The notes under the pieces were generated by a model. It did no database searches. It was not told the origin of the DNA and saw only the letters and a list, made by a program, of their open reading frames with translations. The position numbers and the translations under genes are program-made. Below are positions 1-6,607 of a stretch of DNA of 6,844 bases, in pieces (within the stretch, counting starts at the first letter, position 1; each line of letters begins with the position of its first letter). This DNA comes from Deltaproteobacteria bacterium (lineage in GTDB: Bacteria; Myxococcota_A; UBA9160; SMWR01). Where the stretch lies: assembly GCA_019313605.1 (NCBI GenBank), contig JAFDAW010000286.1, positions 1 to 6,844 of the forward strand, written 5' to 3'.

Positions 1-93
1 GCTTCGTATCCCGTCCCAGTCCCCCAGTAGGCACCCCTCGTTGAATCGGGTTCTGAACTCCGGCCGATGGTGATCTTCGGTGTGGCAACCCGT

Positions 94-99
94 TAGAAT
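94..99 (+). promoter_or_regulatory. Putative -10 element of the glycosyltransferase gene (possible leaderless start)
   Basis: TAGAAT at 94-99 matches the bacterial -10 consensus at four of six positions, including the key first T, second A and final T. A transcript would be expected to begin about 6-8 bases later, which falls at or next to the ATG at 107. No Shine-Dalgarno sequence is visible before that ATG, so the mRNA could be leaderless. The -35 region is weak: GTGATC at 70-75, 18 bp upstream, is the best candidate. This is an inference from spacing only. Confidence 0.35.
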
Positions 100-106
100 G
101 GGCCCC

Positions 107-1795
107 ATGTCAGCCGAGACGCGCACGGGCGCGCTGCAGACTCCGCGCGATTCGGCGGGGCTCGATGGGCTTTCGCTCGCTCACGCGGTGCTGCTCTGGG
201 CCGCGTTCGCGGCGATTTCACTCGCGGTTCTTCAGCCCGCGCTTCACGGTGCATTCATCAACGACGACTTCTCGCTGATCGTGAAGCACCCCTACCTGAA
301 TCCGTTCAACCGTGAAAACCTGATCGCGATTCTCGACCCCTTCGGAGATGCGGCGATCCACGGCGTGAATTACGCGCCCGTGATGCTGCTGCTCCACGCG
401 CTCGAAAAGGCGCTCTTCGGCGGCGACACACTCGGCTACCACGTCGTCAACGCCGTGATCCACGCGCTCAATTGCGTTTTGCTGATCGCTCTGCTGATTG
501 CGACCCGCGTGCCGCGGCTCGCCGCAGTGTTGGCCGGGCTTTTCTTCGCGCTGCATCCCGCCAATGTCGAAGCGGTCGCCTGGATTTCGCAGATCAAGAC
601 CGATGCAGCACTCACCTTCACCCTCGGCGCCGTGCTCTCGCACCGCCGACTCCCTGCGCTGGCACTTACACTGTTCGCACTCGGCCTGCTCACGAAGGCT
701 TCGACCCTGGCCGCGCTTCCGATGGTCGCCGCCCTCGGCTGGTCGCGGCGCGATGCGAGGCGGCAGTGGATCTGGCTCGCGGGTTGGGTGGTCGCCGCCG
801 GCCTCTACGTGATACCCGAACTCAGCGCGCAGGTGGCAACCGACATCTCGCCCTACTCCGATCCCTGGGTGCAGATCCGCTCGATCTTCTCGTTCTGGGC
901 GCGCTATCTCGCCATGGCCGCCACCTCGTATGGTATCTCTCCGTTTCAAGAGCCCGAACCCGTGCATTCCATCCTCGACCCCTGGTGGATCGGCGGCTTC
1001 ATCAGTGCCGCGCTACTCGGCTGGCGAACGATCACAACGCTTCGCGCACGCAACCCGGAGGCCGCGTACTGGATTTTGGCAGCCACCTCATTCGCGCCCG
1101 TGTCCCAGATCTGGCCCTTCATGCACCCGATGGCCGATCGCTATCTCTACTTCATCTTGCCCGGGCTGATCGGCGGATCGCTATTGGCCGCAATGGACAT
1201 GCGTGCGCGTTGGACGGCAGCGAGGTCCGACCGTGAGATCCGCACCCGATGGGCTTCGATCGCAACCCGGGGCGTCGCCCTCGGTACGGCCCTCGTGGTC
1301 CTCGCATTTGGAATTCGCAGCCACGCGCGCGCCACGCTGTGGCAGGAGGAGATCCTGTTGCTCCAGACCGGCGCCCTCCAATTTCCCAACGGAGCCAACG
1401 CCTCCTACTATCGCGCGCTGCTGGCCGCGGAGCGGCGGGACGCAGAAACCGCCGTCCGGGAACTGCGGGCCGCCTCCCAAAAGAGTCTCGGCCACATGGC
1501 GAGATTCTCGGCCGATCCGCGCTTCGAACCGATCTCGCGAGAACCGGTGTTCCACGAATTGATCGATGAAATCACCGGGCGCTGGATCGAATTTGCTCGA
1601 TCGAGGGGCCTGGAGACCCAGACCTGGTTGCGATCGACCGCGCAAGCGCACCGCGCTCGCGGCGAGTACCGCGAAGCGATCGATTGTTTCGAGCGAGCTC
1701 TCCGACTCGGCGGACCGCTGCAATCCGCGATTGCGATCGAGGTCGAGTCGACACGCGCGCTATGGCGCGAAGCTCGTAAGGCCGAGACGCCGTGA
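107..1795 (+). CDS. TMTC-like GT-C membrane glycosyltransferase with C-terminal TPR
   Basis: Predicted polytopic inner-membrane protein of 562 residues. GT-C enzymes move a sugar from a polyprenyl-phosphate donor onto an acceptor on the outer face of the membrane, and TMTC-like members are associated with protein O-mannosylation. The N-terminal helix (about 24-44) is followed by FINDD, whose Asp53-Asp54 is the acidic pair expected in the first external loop of GT-C enzymes. Family signatures follow: NYAPV (88-92), LFGGDTLGYHVVN (103-115), FALHPANVEAVAWIS (147-161), a Lys-containing turn near 197, and MADRYLYFILPG (342-353). About nine to eleven hydrophobic helices extend to roughly residue 403. 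The soluble C-terminus carries ADPRFEPISREPVF (469-482) and one clear TPR unit (about 508-541). In-frame starts also exist at 80 (GTG) and 98 (ATG). The ATG at 107 is preferred because it lies just after a -10-like box, though no start has a convincing Shine-Dalgarno. The stop overlaps the next gene. The acceptor and sugar cannot be read from the sequence. Confidence 0.85.
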   Translation: MSAETRTGALQTPRDSAGLDGLSLAHAVLLWAAFAAISLAVLQPALHGAFINDDFSLIVKHPYLNPFNRENLIAILDPFGDAAIHGVNYAPVMLLLHALEKALFGGDTLGYHVVNAVIHALNCVLLIALLIATRVPRLAAVLAGLFFALHPANVEAVAWISQIKTDAALTFTLGAVLSHRRLPALALTLFALGLLTKASTLAALPMVAALGWSRRDARRQWIWLAGWVVAAGLYVIPELSAQVATDISPYSDPWVQIRSIFSFWARYLAMAATSYGISPFQEPEPVHSILDPWWIGGFISAALLGWRTITTLRARNPEAAYWILAATSFAPVSQIWPFMHPMADRYLYFILPGLIGGSLLAAMDMRARWTAARSDREIRTRWASIATRGVALGTALVVLAFGIRSHARATLWQEEILLLQTGALQFPNGANASYYRALLAAERRDAETAVRELRAASQKSLGHMARFSADPRFEPISREPVFHELIDEITGRWIEFARSRGLETQTWLRSTAQAHRARGEYREAIDCFERALRLGGPLQSAIAIEVESTRALWREARKAETP

Positions 1796-2580
1796 GTCGA
1801 TTGCATCCGATCGAAGCTTCCGCGCTACACGCCCGCCGCGAACGCGTGTTTCTCGTGCTGGCCGGGACCTTTCTCGGCTCGATGACCATGCTCAACATCC
1901 TCGGGGTATCCCGATTCATCGACCTTTCGTTCGAGTGTTTCGGCATTCGAATTCCGATGGCGCTGGCCGTTGGCGTCCTCCCCTATCCAATCACTTTCCT
2001 GTGCACCGATTTCATCAGTGAACTCTACGGGCGCCGCCGGGCGAGCTTCGTGGTGTGGGTCGGCCTCTTCCTGAATCTCTGGGTCGTGCTCTTCGTCTGG
2101 CTCGGAGGCGCACTTCCACCGGCTCCGGAATTGGACGCTTCGACGGGATTGCCGGCGACGGATGCGTACGACTTTGCGTTCTACCGGATCCGCATGCTCA
2201 CGATGGGAGCCGTGGTCGCATCGATGGTCGCCTACCTCGCCGCCCAGCTCTGTGACGTGTTCCTATTTCACTTCTGGAAGCGATTGACCCAGGGGCGCCA
2301 TCTGTGGCTTCGCAACAACGGCTCGACACTCGTAAGCCAATTTGTGGATACCTTTGCGGTCATCACGATCACGCACTTCTACGCTCGCGGCCTTCCAATT
2401 GATGGCGGCCAACCGCTCTGGCCACAGCTTTGGGTATTCATCGGATCGGGCTACGTGTTCAAAGCCGGCGTGGCGCTGCTCGACACCCTTCCCTTCTACC
2501 TCGGGGTTCGCTGGCTCAGTGAATACCTCGAGATCGACCCCCGCCTCGAACACGAAGCGGACGCCGAGCAGATCGACTGA
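1792..2580 (+). CDS. Queuosine precursor transporter, YhhQ/DUF165 (VUT) family
   Basis: Integral membrane protein of 262 residues, close to the usual family length. Characterised members import queuosine precursors (preQ0/preQ1-type 7-deazaguanines) for tRNA modification. The diagnostic blocks are present: YPITFLCTDFISELYGRRRA (65-84), where other members have YPLTFL.TD.I.E.YG, then QLCDVFLFHFWKRLTQGRH (152-170), LWLRNNGSTLVSQFVDT (171-187) and FKAGVALLDTLPFYLG (223-238). About six hydrophobic segments are visible, near 18-38, 53-72, 86-106, 134-155, 183-197 and 213-233. The long loop at about 107-130 is rich in Pro, Ala and Asp. The GTG start at 1792 overlaps the upstream stop as GTGA, which suggests translational coupling to the glycosyltransferase. 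No queuosine biosynthesis gene lies nearby, so the exact ligand is inferred from the family alone. Confidence 0.9.
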   Translation: MSRLHPIEASALHARRERVFLVLAGTFLGSMTMLNILGVSRFIDLSFECFGIRIPMALAVGVLPYPITFLCTDFISELYGRRRASFVVWVGLFLNLWVVLFVWLGGALPPAPELDASTGLPATDAYDFAFYRIRMLTMGAVVASMVAYLAAQLCDVFLFHFWKRLTQGRHLWLRNNGSTLVSQFVDTFAVITITHFYARGLPIDGGQPLWPQLWVFIGSGYVFKAGVALLDTLPFYLGVRWLSEYLEIDPRLEHEADAEQID

Positions 2581-2612
2581 CGGAGGGGGGGCCTCATTCG
2601 GCGCTCGCCGGT

Positions 2613-2630
2613 GGCGCGCTAGGTCGCGCC
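2613..2630. other. Small inverted repeat in the 104-bp gap before the crotonase gene
   Basis: GGCGCG at 2613-2618 pairs perfectly with CGCGCC at 2625-2630 around a 6-base loop. It lies 33 bp after the transporter stop. No T-run follows on either strand, so an intrinsic terminator is not supported; it may only reflect the GC-rich background. The rest of the gap (2581-2684) shows a G-run just after the stop, a weak -10-like TAAGCT at 2648-2653, and the ribosome binding site of the next gene. Confidence 0.25.
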
Positions 2631-2671
2631 CCGGAGAGCGCGAGCGGCTAAGCTGGCAGCGAATTCTCAAC

Positions 2672-2676
2672 GAGGG
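2672..2676 (+). promoter_or_regulatory. Ribosome binding site of the crotonase gene
   Basis: GAGGG lies 8 bases before the ATG at 2685, an ideal spacing for a Shine-Dalgarno sequence, and it fixes that start. It is the only strong Shine-Dalgarno before any gene start in this window, which suggests that this gene is initiated independently of the transporter upstream. Confidence 0.65.
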
Positions 2677-2684
2677 TAAAGGCC

Positions 2685-3494
2685 ATGGCGAGCGAAATCG
2701 AATACGAAGTAAGCGAGCGAATTGCGCGGATTCAGATCAATCGACCGAAGGCGATGAACTCGCTCAATCCGGCCTTGATGACGGAGCTCTCTGCAGCAAT
2801 CCGCCGCGCGGACGACGACCCCGAAGTCCACGTGCTCGTGCTCTCGGGCGAAGGACCCAACTTCGGCGCGGGCTACGACCTCAAGTTCGACTGGAAGAAC
2901 CACTATCCAGAAGGCGGTCCGATGGGTAAGCGGCGCATGCTGACCGATTGCGTCGAGTTCGAATTGACCCCTTGGGATTGTTCGAAACCCGTCGTCGCGA
3001 TGGTGCGGGGCTACTGCCTCGCGGGGAGCTGCGAACTCGCGATGATGTGCTGCGTGACCTTCGCTTCGGAGACCGCAAAGTTCGGTGAGCCCGAAATCCG
3101 TTTTTCCACCTCGCCTCCCGCACTGATCATGCCCTGGATCGTCGGATTGAAGAAGGCTCGCGAGTTGCTCTACACCGGCGATCTGATCGACGCAGAAGAG
3201 GCCCACCGCGTCGGAATGGTCAATCAGGTATTCCCCGACGAGCAGCTCGAAGCAGAGACGCTGCGCTTCGCACGCCGCGCCGCTGCGATCTCGCTGGAGG
3301 GGCTCAAGATGACCAAGGCGGCGATCAACCGCGGCGCAGAAATCGCGGGGATTCGCGAAGCGCTGCGCTACGGAGTCGAGACCGGCGCAATTCTCGAAGA
3401 CAAACTCGAGAAGGCTACGGAGACCCGGAGATCTCTTCGCCAGGTTCTCGAGCATCCTCCCACACGATCGGTCCCCGTGCACCAATCGGGATGA
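2685..3494 (+). CDS. Enoyl-CoA hydratase/isomerase (crotonase) family protein
   Basis: Cytoplasmic acyl-CoA enzyme of 269 residues, a normal crotonase length. The two oxyanion-hole segments are present: NFGAGYDLK (59-67, with Ala62 at the hole) and GYCLAGSCELAMM (109-121, with Gly114 at the hole). Glu117 (in CEL) and Glu137 (in FGEPEI) are 20 residues apart and match the two catalytic glutamates of true enoyl-CoA hydratases (Glu144 and Glu164 in the rat enzyme), so hydration of an enoyl-CoA is plausible. The motif ARELLYTGDLIDAEEAHRVG (158-177) and a helical tail with LKMTKAAINRG (207-217) are typical. One oddity is Cys123, where family members usually have Asp after the conserved Cys. The last 26 codons lie antisense to the end of the CHAT gene, and the tail sequence from about residue 245 does not look like the usual family C-terminus. 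The substrate is unknown, and no other beta-oxidation gene is nearby. Confidence 0.92.
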   Translation: MASEIEYEVSERIARIQINRPKAMNSLNPALMTELSAAIRRADDDPEVHVLVLSGEGPNFGAGYDLKFDWKNHYPEGGPMGKRRMLTDCVEFELTPWDCSKPVVAMVRGYCLAGSCELAMMCCVTFASETAKFGEPEIRFSTSPPALIMPWIVGLKKARELLYTGDLIDAEEAHRVGMVNQVFPDEQLEAETLRFARRAAAISLEGLKMTKAAINRGAEIAGIREALRYGVETGAILEDKLEKATETRRSLRQVLEHPPTRSVPVHQSG

Positions 3495-6400
3495 AGCTCG
3501 CCCAGTAGAAGGGATGGCTGCGGTTCTCGCTTCGGAGCATTTCGAGCTGAACACTGCGCAGGGCCTCCGAGCGGCCTTCACCCGCGAGCAGGCGCTCGTA
3601 ATAGGCAGTCGCCAATTCCGCCGCAGCGCGGGAGTCCGTCGTCCACAGGTTTGCGAATTGCGCCTCAGCCCCGGCGAGCACCACCGAGCGCCGAAGCGCG
3701 TAGACGGCCTGGTCGATCGTGGCTTCTCCCGATTCGATTCCGCGCGCTGCGATCCCGACGAGCTGTGTTCCCCATAGATCAAGGCCCGCGATCTCCTGCG
3801 CGGTCATCAGGCCGCGGCCGCCGTCATTCGCCCGACGGTTCGCTCCCGCCAACGCGAAACCGGAGCGCAAGAGCGGATTCTCTGTAGCCGGAGGTCGCAA
3901 TTGAGGGTCGATGCCCAGGATCGAACCCCAGCGCGTGGTTCGTTCCGGAATCTGATCGGGGAGGAAGAAACCGTCCACCGCGACATGCAGTACGCGCGGC
4001 GCGCGCGCCGATTTCATCGCAGCCGCGCTCGCCTCCGCGCCAGTCAGCGGGGTAACACCCAGCAGCCTTCCGACTTCCAATGCACCCGTCTGAGACGACG
4101 CGATCGGGGGGAATTGCAGCGCTGCGGATTCCGGCGAACGTCGCTCAGAAGCCTCACGGCTCGCCCCCGCTCCTGCCGGACGTTCCGCGTCGTAATCGGG
4201 GGCTGCCACCACGAGCGGCGGTCGCTGCGAAGGAAGCGCCAATTTCGAAAGCAGCAGATCGCGTCCGCTGGTCAGATAGACAAATTCAGTCCGCTCCACC
4301 CAATAGTGGCCGTCCGGGTCGATCAATGCGCCAAACGGAATCAGCACCGTCCCACCGTCGGGAGCGATCCATACGGTTCGAATTCCCTCCAGGTGGGGCT
4401 CGAGGGGCGCCGCGAGGCGGTCGTAAAGGTCGCGCGCTCGCTTGCGGAGCTTCTTCGGCGAAAGCTTCGTGTCGACCAGTGCCTCCCGAAAGGCTCGGGC
4501 GCTCGCATTGATCGCCGCTGCTCGTCCGAGCGGAACCCATCGAGGCTCTCCGGCCGAGTGCAAAACAAACGCGGCAAGATGCGCGGTTCCATCGGCGCGA
4601 TCAGTCGAGATTTGGGTCGGATCGAGATCCTGATATTCGACCAGCTCGACGAGTGCGGCGCCCGCTGGGATATTCGACTGAAGGTCTTCGATTTGAATCG
4701 GGGCGACCCGTGACCGCAGCGCATCCTCGCCGTTCACGGCTGCGTCCTCGAGATCATCCACTTCTCGTCGCAACTTTTCGAGATCGGCTCGAACGGATGC
4801 GGAACGCGGCCGATCGAGTCCCCGTACGACCAGGCGCCCGAGCTCGTTGCGGCGCGCGAGCAACTGGTCGAAGGCTGCGCGCTCTTCAGCGTCCAATCCG
4901 CGACGATCAGTGGTCGACTCGCCCGCCGCCACACGCAAGTCTCGCCCCTTGCGCCGGAGAACCGTCGTAAACGCCAGGCGAGTCATCGATCCCGAGTCGG
5001 ACCGCGCGCGCTGAAACGAGAGGATCAGGTTCGTGCTATTCGAGAGCGCCTCCATGTACGCCCGTGCTTGAGCTTCGAACTGGACCGGAAGAAGCAGGGA
5101 AATCTGCCGCTCCTCGACCTCTGCGGTGCGAGCGAGATACGCCTCGGCCTGTTCCCAATCCCCCTTGCCCCAGTGCATCAAGCCCAGGTTGCGAAGCGAC
5201 TGCACGACCGTTGGGTGTTCGCGCCCGAAAGCCTTCTCTCGGATCGCGAGCGCAGCTTCGTACAGGGGCTTCACTTCGTCGTGTTTCCCGAGTACCCGGT
5301 ACACCGAGGCCACGTTGTCGACGGAAGTGGCAACCAAGGGGTGCTCGGGACCGAGCGCCTTTTCTCGGACTAATAGCGCGCGCTCGAAGAGCGGCTTTGC
5401 ACTCGCAAAATTACCCAACGCCCAGGCAATTGCGCCGAGATGACTGATGGTGCTGGCGACATCGAGATGGCCGGGCCCCAAGGTATTTACGCGGATCTCG
5501 AACGCACGCTCGAAGGGCCGCCGCGAACGCGCATATTCGCCCTGCGCTCGATATAGCGAGGCGAGATTGTCGAGGGATGCAGCGACCGCGAGGTGATCCG
5601 AGCCCAGGGCCTTCGATCGAATTTCGAGCGCTCGCTCGAAGAGAGGCTCTGCGCTCGCATAATCGCCCATCGCGACGTGGACCGCGGCTAGATTGCTCGA
5701 GGCAGACGCGACATTGGGAGAATCGGGATCGTCAGCGCTTTGCTGAATCGCGAGCACTCGCTCCAAAAGAGACAGGGCTCCCGTGTAGTCGCCAGCCTCG
5801 TAGTAGAGCGACGCGAGGCTACTGAGCGCGACGGCCGTTCCGGCATGGTCCGCTCCGTACGCCTTTTCATCGAGGGCAAGTGCGCGCTTGAAGAACGACT
5901 CAGCGCGTTCGTAGTCACCGTTGCTCTGACGGATGGCGCCGAGATTGCGCAGGGTGTCGACGAGTTGGCTGTGAACGGGATCCGAACTCCTGTCCCAGAT
6001 CGCGAGTACCTTCTCGTAGAGTGACTCGGCTCGCTCCAGATCCCCCTGCCTTCGATAGAAAGACGCGAGGTTCCCGAGAGAGACCGCCACGTTGGGGTGA
6101 TCGGGGCCTAGAGCGTGTTCCCAGATCTCGAGTGCCTTCTCGAGGTACTGCGCGGCGCGCTCGTGGTCACCTTGCTCCCAGTAGACCATCCCCAGATTGT
6201 TGATCGTGACCGCGATCGTGGGGTCTCGGGGTCCGAGGGCTTCCGTGGTGATCTCCAGCACCCGCTCAAATAGGGATTCTGCGCCCACGTAGTCACCCGC
6301 GGCCCGATAGAGCATGGCAAGGCTATTGATCGCCTCGACTACGAGAGGATCGTCGGGGCCCAGGGCTCTTTCCTGGATCGAGAGAGCGCGCTCCGCAAGT

Positions 6401-6585
6401 GGAATTGCCTCCTCGAAGCGCCCCTCGCGGTAGAGTCGACCGACGTCGGCATTGAGCGTTTCGACTTCTGAGGATCGGGTCTCTTGCTGTGCGAAGGCAC
6501 TCGGCGCCGAGAGCAGCGCGAAGGCCGCAGCCATCAACAGGGCGCGGGCGCACTTCACGCGATTGCGTCGGATTTTCGGTATCAC
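3415..6585 (-). CDS. Exported TPR-repeat protein with C-terminal CHAT domain, catalytic dyad replaced
   Basis: Large protein of 1056 residues. A Sec-type signal peptide (1-32) has a basic start with RRNR, a hydrophobic core and an AFA cleavage site before QQ. Eleven tandem 42-residue TPR units of the kinesin-light-chain type follow (44-504), with recurring ALGPDHP turns. A helical, charged linker (about 505-711) contains LAFTTVLRRKGRDL and a coiled-coil-like stretch near 566-620. The CHAT domain runs from about 712 to 1035 and keeps many family signatures: APDGGTVLIPFGAL (741-754), ENPLLRSGFALAGANRR (902-918), LMTAQEIAGLDLWGTQLV (926-943), the helix and turn at 959-982, and HPFYWASFIP (1024-1033). 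CHAT proteases use His in LH.ATHG and Cys in LSACETG. Here these read LHVAVDGFF, with Asp871, and GIAARGIESG, with Arg948, so peptidase activity is not expected. The start is GTG at 6585, the only start that preserves the whole signal peptide; the Shine-Dalgarno is weak. A scaffold or regulatory role in the periplasm or outside the cell is inferred. Confidence 0.93.
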   Translation of the reverse strand: MIPKIRRNRVKCARALLMAAAFALLSAPSAFAQQETRSSEVETLNADVGRLYREGRFEEAIPLAERALSIQERALGPDDPLVVEAINSLAMLYRAAGDYVGAESLFERVLEITTEALGPRDPTIAVTINNLGMVYWEQGDHERAAQYLEKALEIWEHALGPDHPNVAVSLGNLASFYRRQGDLERAESLYEKVLAIWDRSSDPVHSQLVDTLRNLGAIRQSNGDYERAESFFKRALALDEKAYGADHAGTAVALSSLASLYYEAGDYTGALSLLERVLAIQQSADDPDSPNVASASSNLAAVHVAMGDYASAEPLFERALEIRSKALGSDHLAVAASLDNLASLYRAQGEYARSRRPFERAFEIRVNTLGPGHLDVASTISHLGAIAWALGNFASAKPLFERALLVREKALGPEHPLVATSVDNVASVYRVLGKHDEVKPLYEAALAIREKAFGREHPTVVQSLRNLGLMHWGKGDWEQAEAYLARTAEVEERQISLLLPVQFEAQARAYMEALSNSTNLILSFQRARSDSGSMTRLAFTTVLRRKGRDLRVAAGESTTDRRGLDAEERAAFDQLLARRNELGRLVVRGLDRPRSASVRADLEKLRREVDDLEDAAVNGEDALRSRVAPIQIEDLQSNIPAGAALVELVEYQDLDPTQISTDRADGTAHLAAFVLHSAGEPRWVPLGRAAAINASARAFREALVDTKLSPKKLRKRARDLYDRLAAPLEPHLEGIRTVWIAPDGGTVLIPFGALIDPDGHYWVERTEFVYLTSGRDLLLSKLALPSQRPPLVVAAPDYDAERPAGAGASREASERRSPESAALQFPPIASSQTGALEVGRLLGVTPLTGAEASAAAMKSARAPRVLHVAVDGFFLPDQIPERTTRWGSILGIDPQLRPPATENPLLRSGFALAGANRRANDGGRGLMTAQEIAGLDLWGTQLVGIAARGIESGEATIDQAVYALRRSVVLAGAEAQFANLWTTDSRAAAELATAYYERLLAGEGRSEALRSVQLEMLRSENRSHPFYWASFIPIGARGPIVWEDAREPGEEISGSP
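3481..4452 (-). other. CHAT domain region (residues about 712-1035), pseudoprotease
   Basis: This stretch encodes the caspase-like CHAT fold. The codon for the expected catalytic His is GAC (Asp871, plus-strand 3973-3975), and the codon for the expected catalytic Cys is CGC (Arg948, plus-strand 3742-3744). Each is a single base from the canonical codon (CAC, TGC), but neighbouring motif positions have also changed: Thr to Val before the His site, and SACETG-type to AARGIE around the Cys site. The structural motifs between and after these positions are intact. Confidence 0.8.
5074..6456 (-). repeat. Eleven degenerate tandem 126-bp units encoding 42-residue TPRs
   Basis: Residues 44-504 divide into eleven units with no spacer. 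After a first unit of 41 residues (44-84), units begin at residues 85, 127, 169, 211, 253, 295, 337, 379, 421 and 463, each exactly 42 residues. The shared pattern is S.NLA.LY...GDY..AE.LFERAL.I..KALG.DHP.VA. Units 4 and 6 have the most divergent ends (RSSDPVHSQLVD and QSADDPDSPNVAS), and the last unit loses the ALGPDHP turn. The 42-residue period is that of TPR_12/kinesin-light-chain repeats, commonly used for peptide binding. The DNA is diverged enough that no recent expansion is obvious. Confidence 0.88.
6490..6585 (-). other. Sec signal peptide of the TPR-CHAT protein (residues 1-32)
   Basis: The n-region MIPKIRRNRVKCAR carries several positive charges. The hydrophobic core is ALLMAAAFALLSA, and the cleavage motif is Ala30-Phe31-Ala32 followed by QQ. 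The single Cys12 comes before the core, so this is not a lipobox. The Arg pair is not followed by a twin-arginine consensus, so Sec export is favoured over Tat. Confidence 0.8.
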
Positions 6586-6607
6586 CCCGCCGAATCTAGA
6601 TGAATTG

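Noticed and set aside
1..93. Possible end or start of a further gene at the left edge
   Set aside because: All three plus frames hit stops early (28-30, 42-44, 71-73). The short open pieces, including a GTG on the minus strand at 34-32, are too short to support a gene.
218..967. 249-residue open frame on the minus strand inside the glycosyltransferase gene
   Set aside because: It is antisense to a confidently recognised gene. Its product is an Arg-, Glu- and Gly-rich sequence with no family motif, as expected for a shadow frame in GC-rich DNA.
2613..2630. Hairpin after the transporter gene as an intrinsic terminator
   Set aside because: The stem is only 6 bp and no T-run follows on either strand, so it is listed only as an inverted repeat.
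2667..3782. 371-residue minus-strand open frame across the crotonase gene and the CHAT 3' end
   Set aside because: It overlaps two recognised genes in other frames and shows no domain-like sequence.
3901..4713. 270-residue plus-strand open frame antisense to the CHAT domain
   Set aside because: The translation is low-complexity and Arg/Ser-rich with no recognisable motif, while the opposite strand encodes the conserved CHAT domain.
3415..6585. TPR-CHAT as a CRISPR-associated (Csx29-like) or gasdermin-activating protease
   Set aside because: There is no CRISPR array, cas gene or gasdermin-like gene in the window, the protein has a signal peptide, and the catalytic pair is missing.
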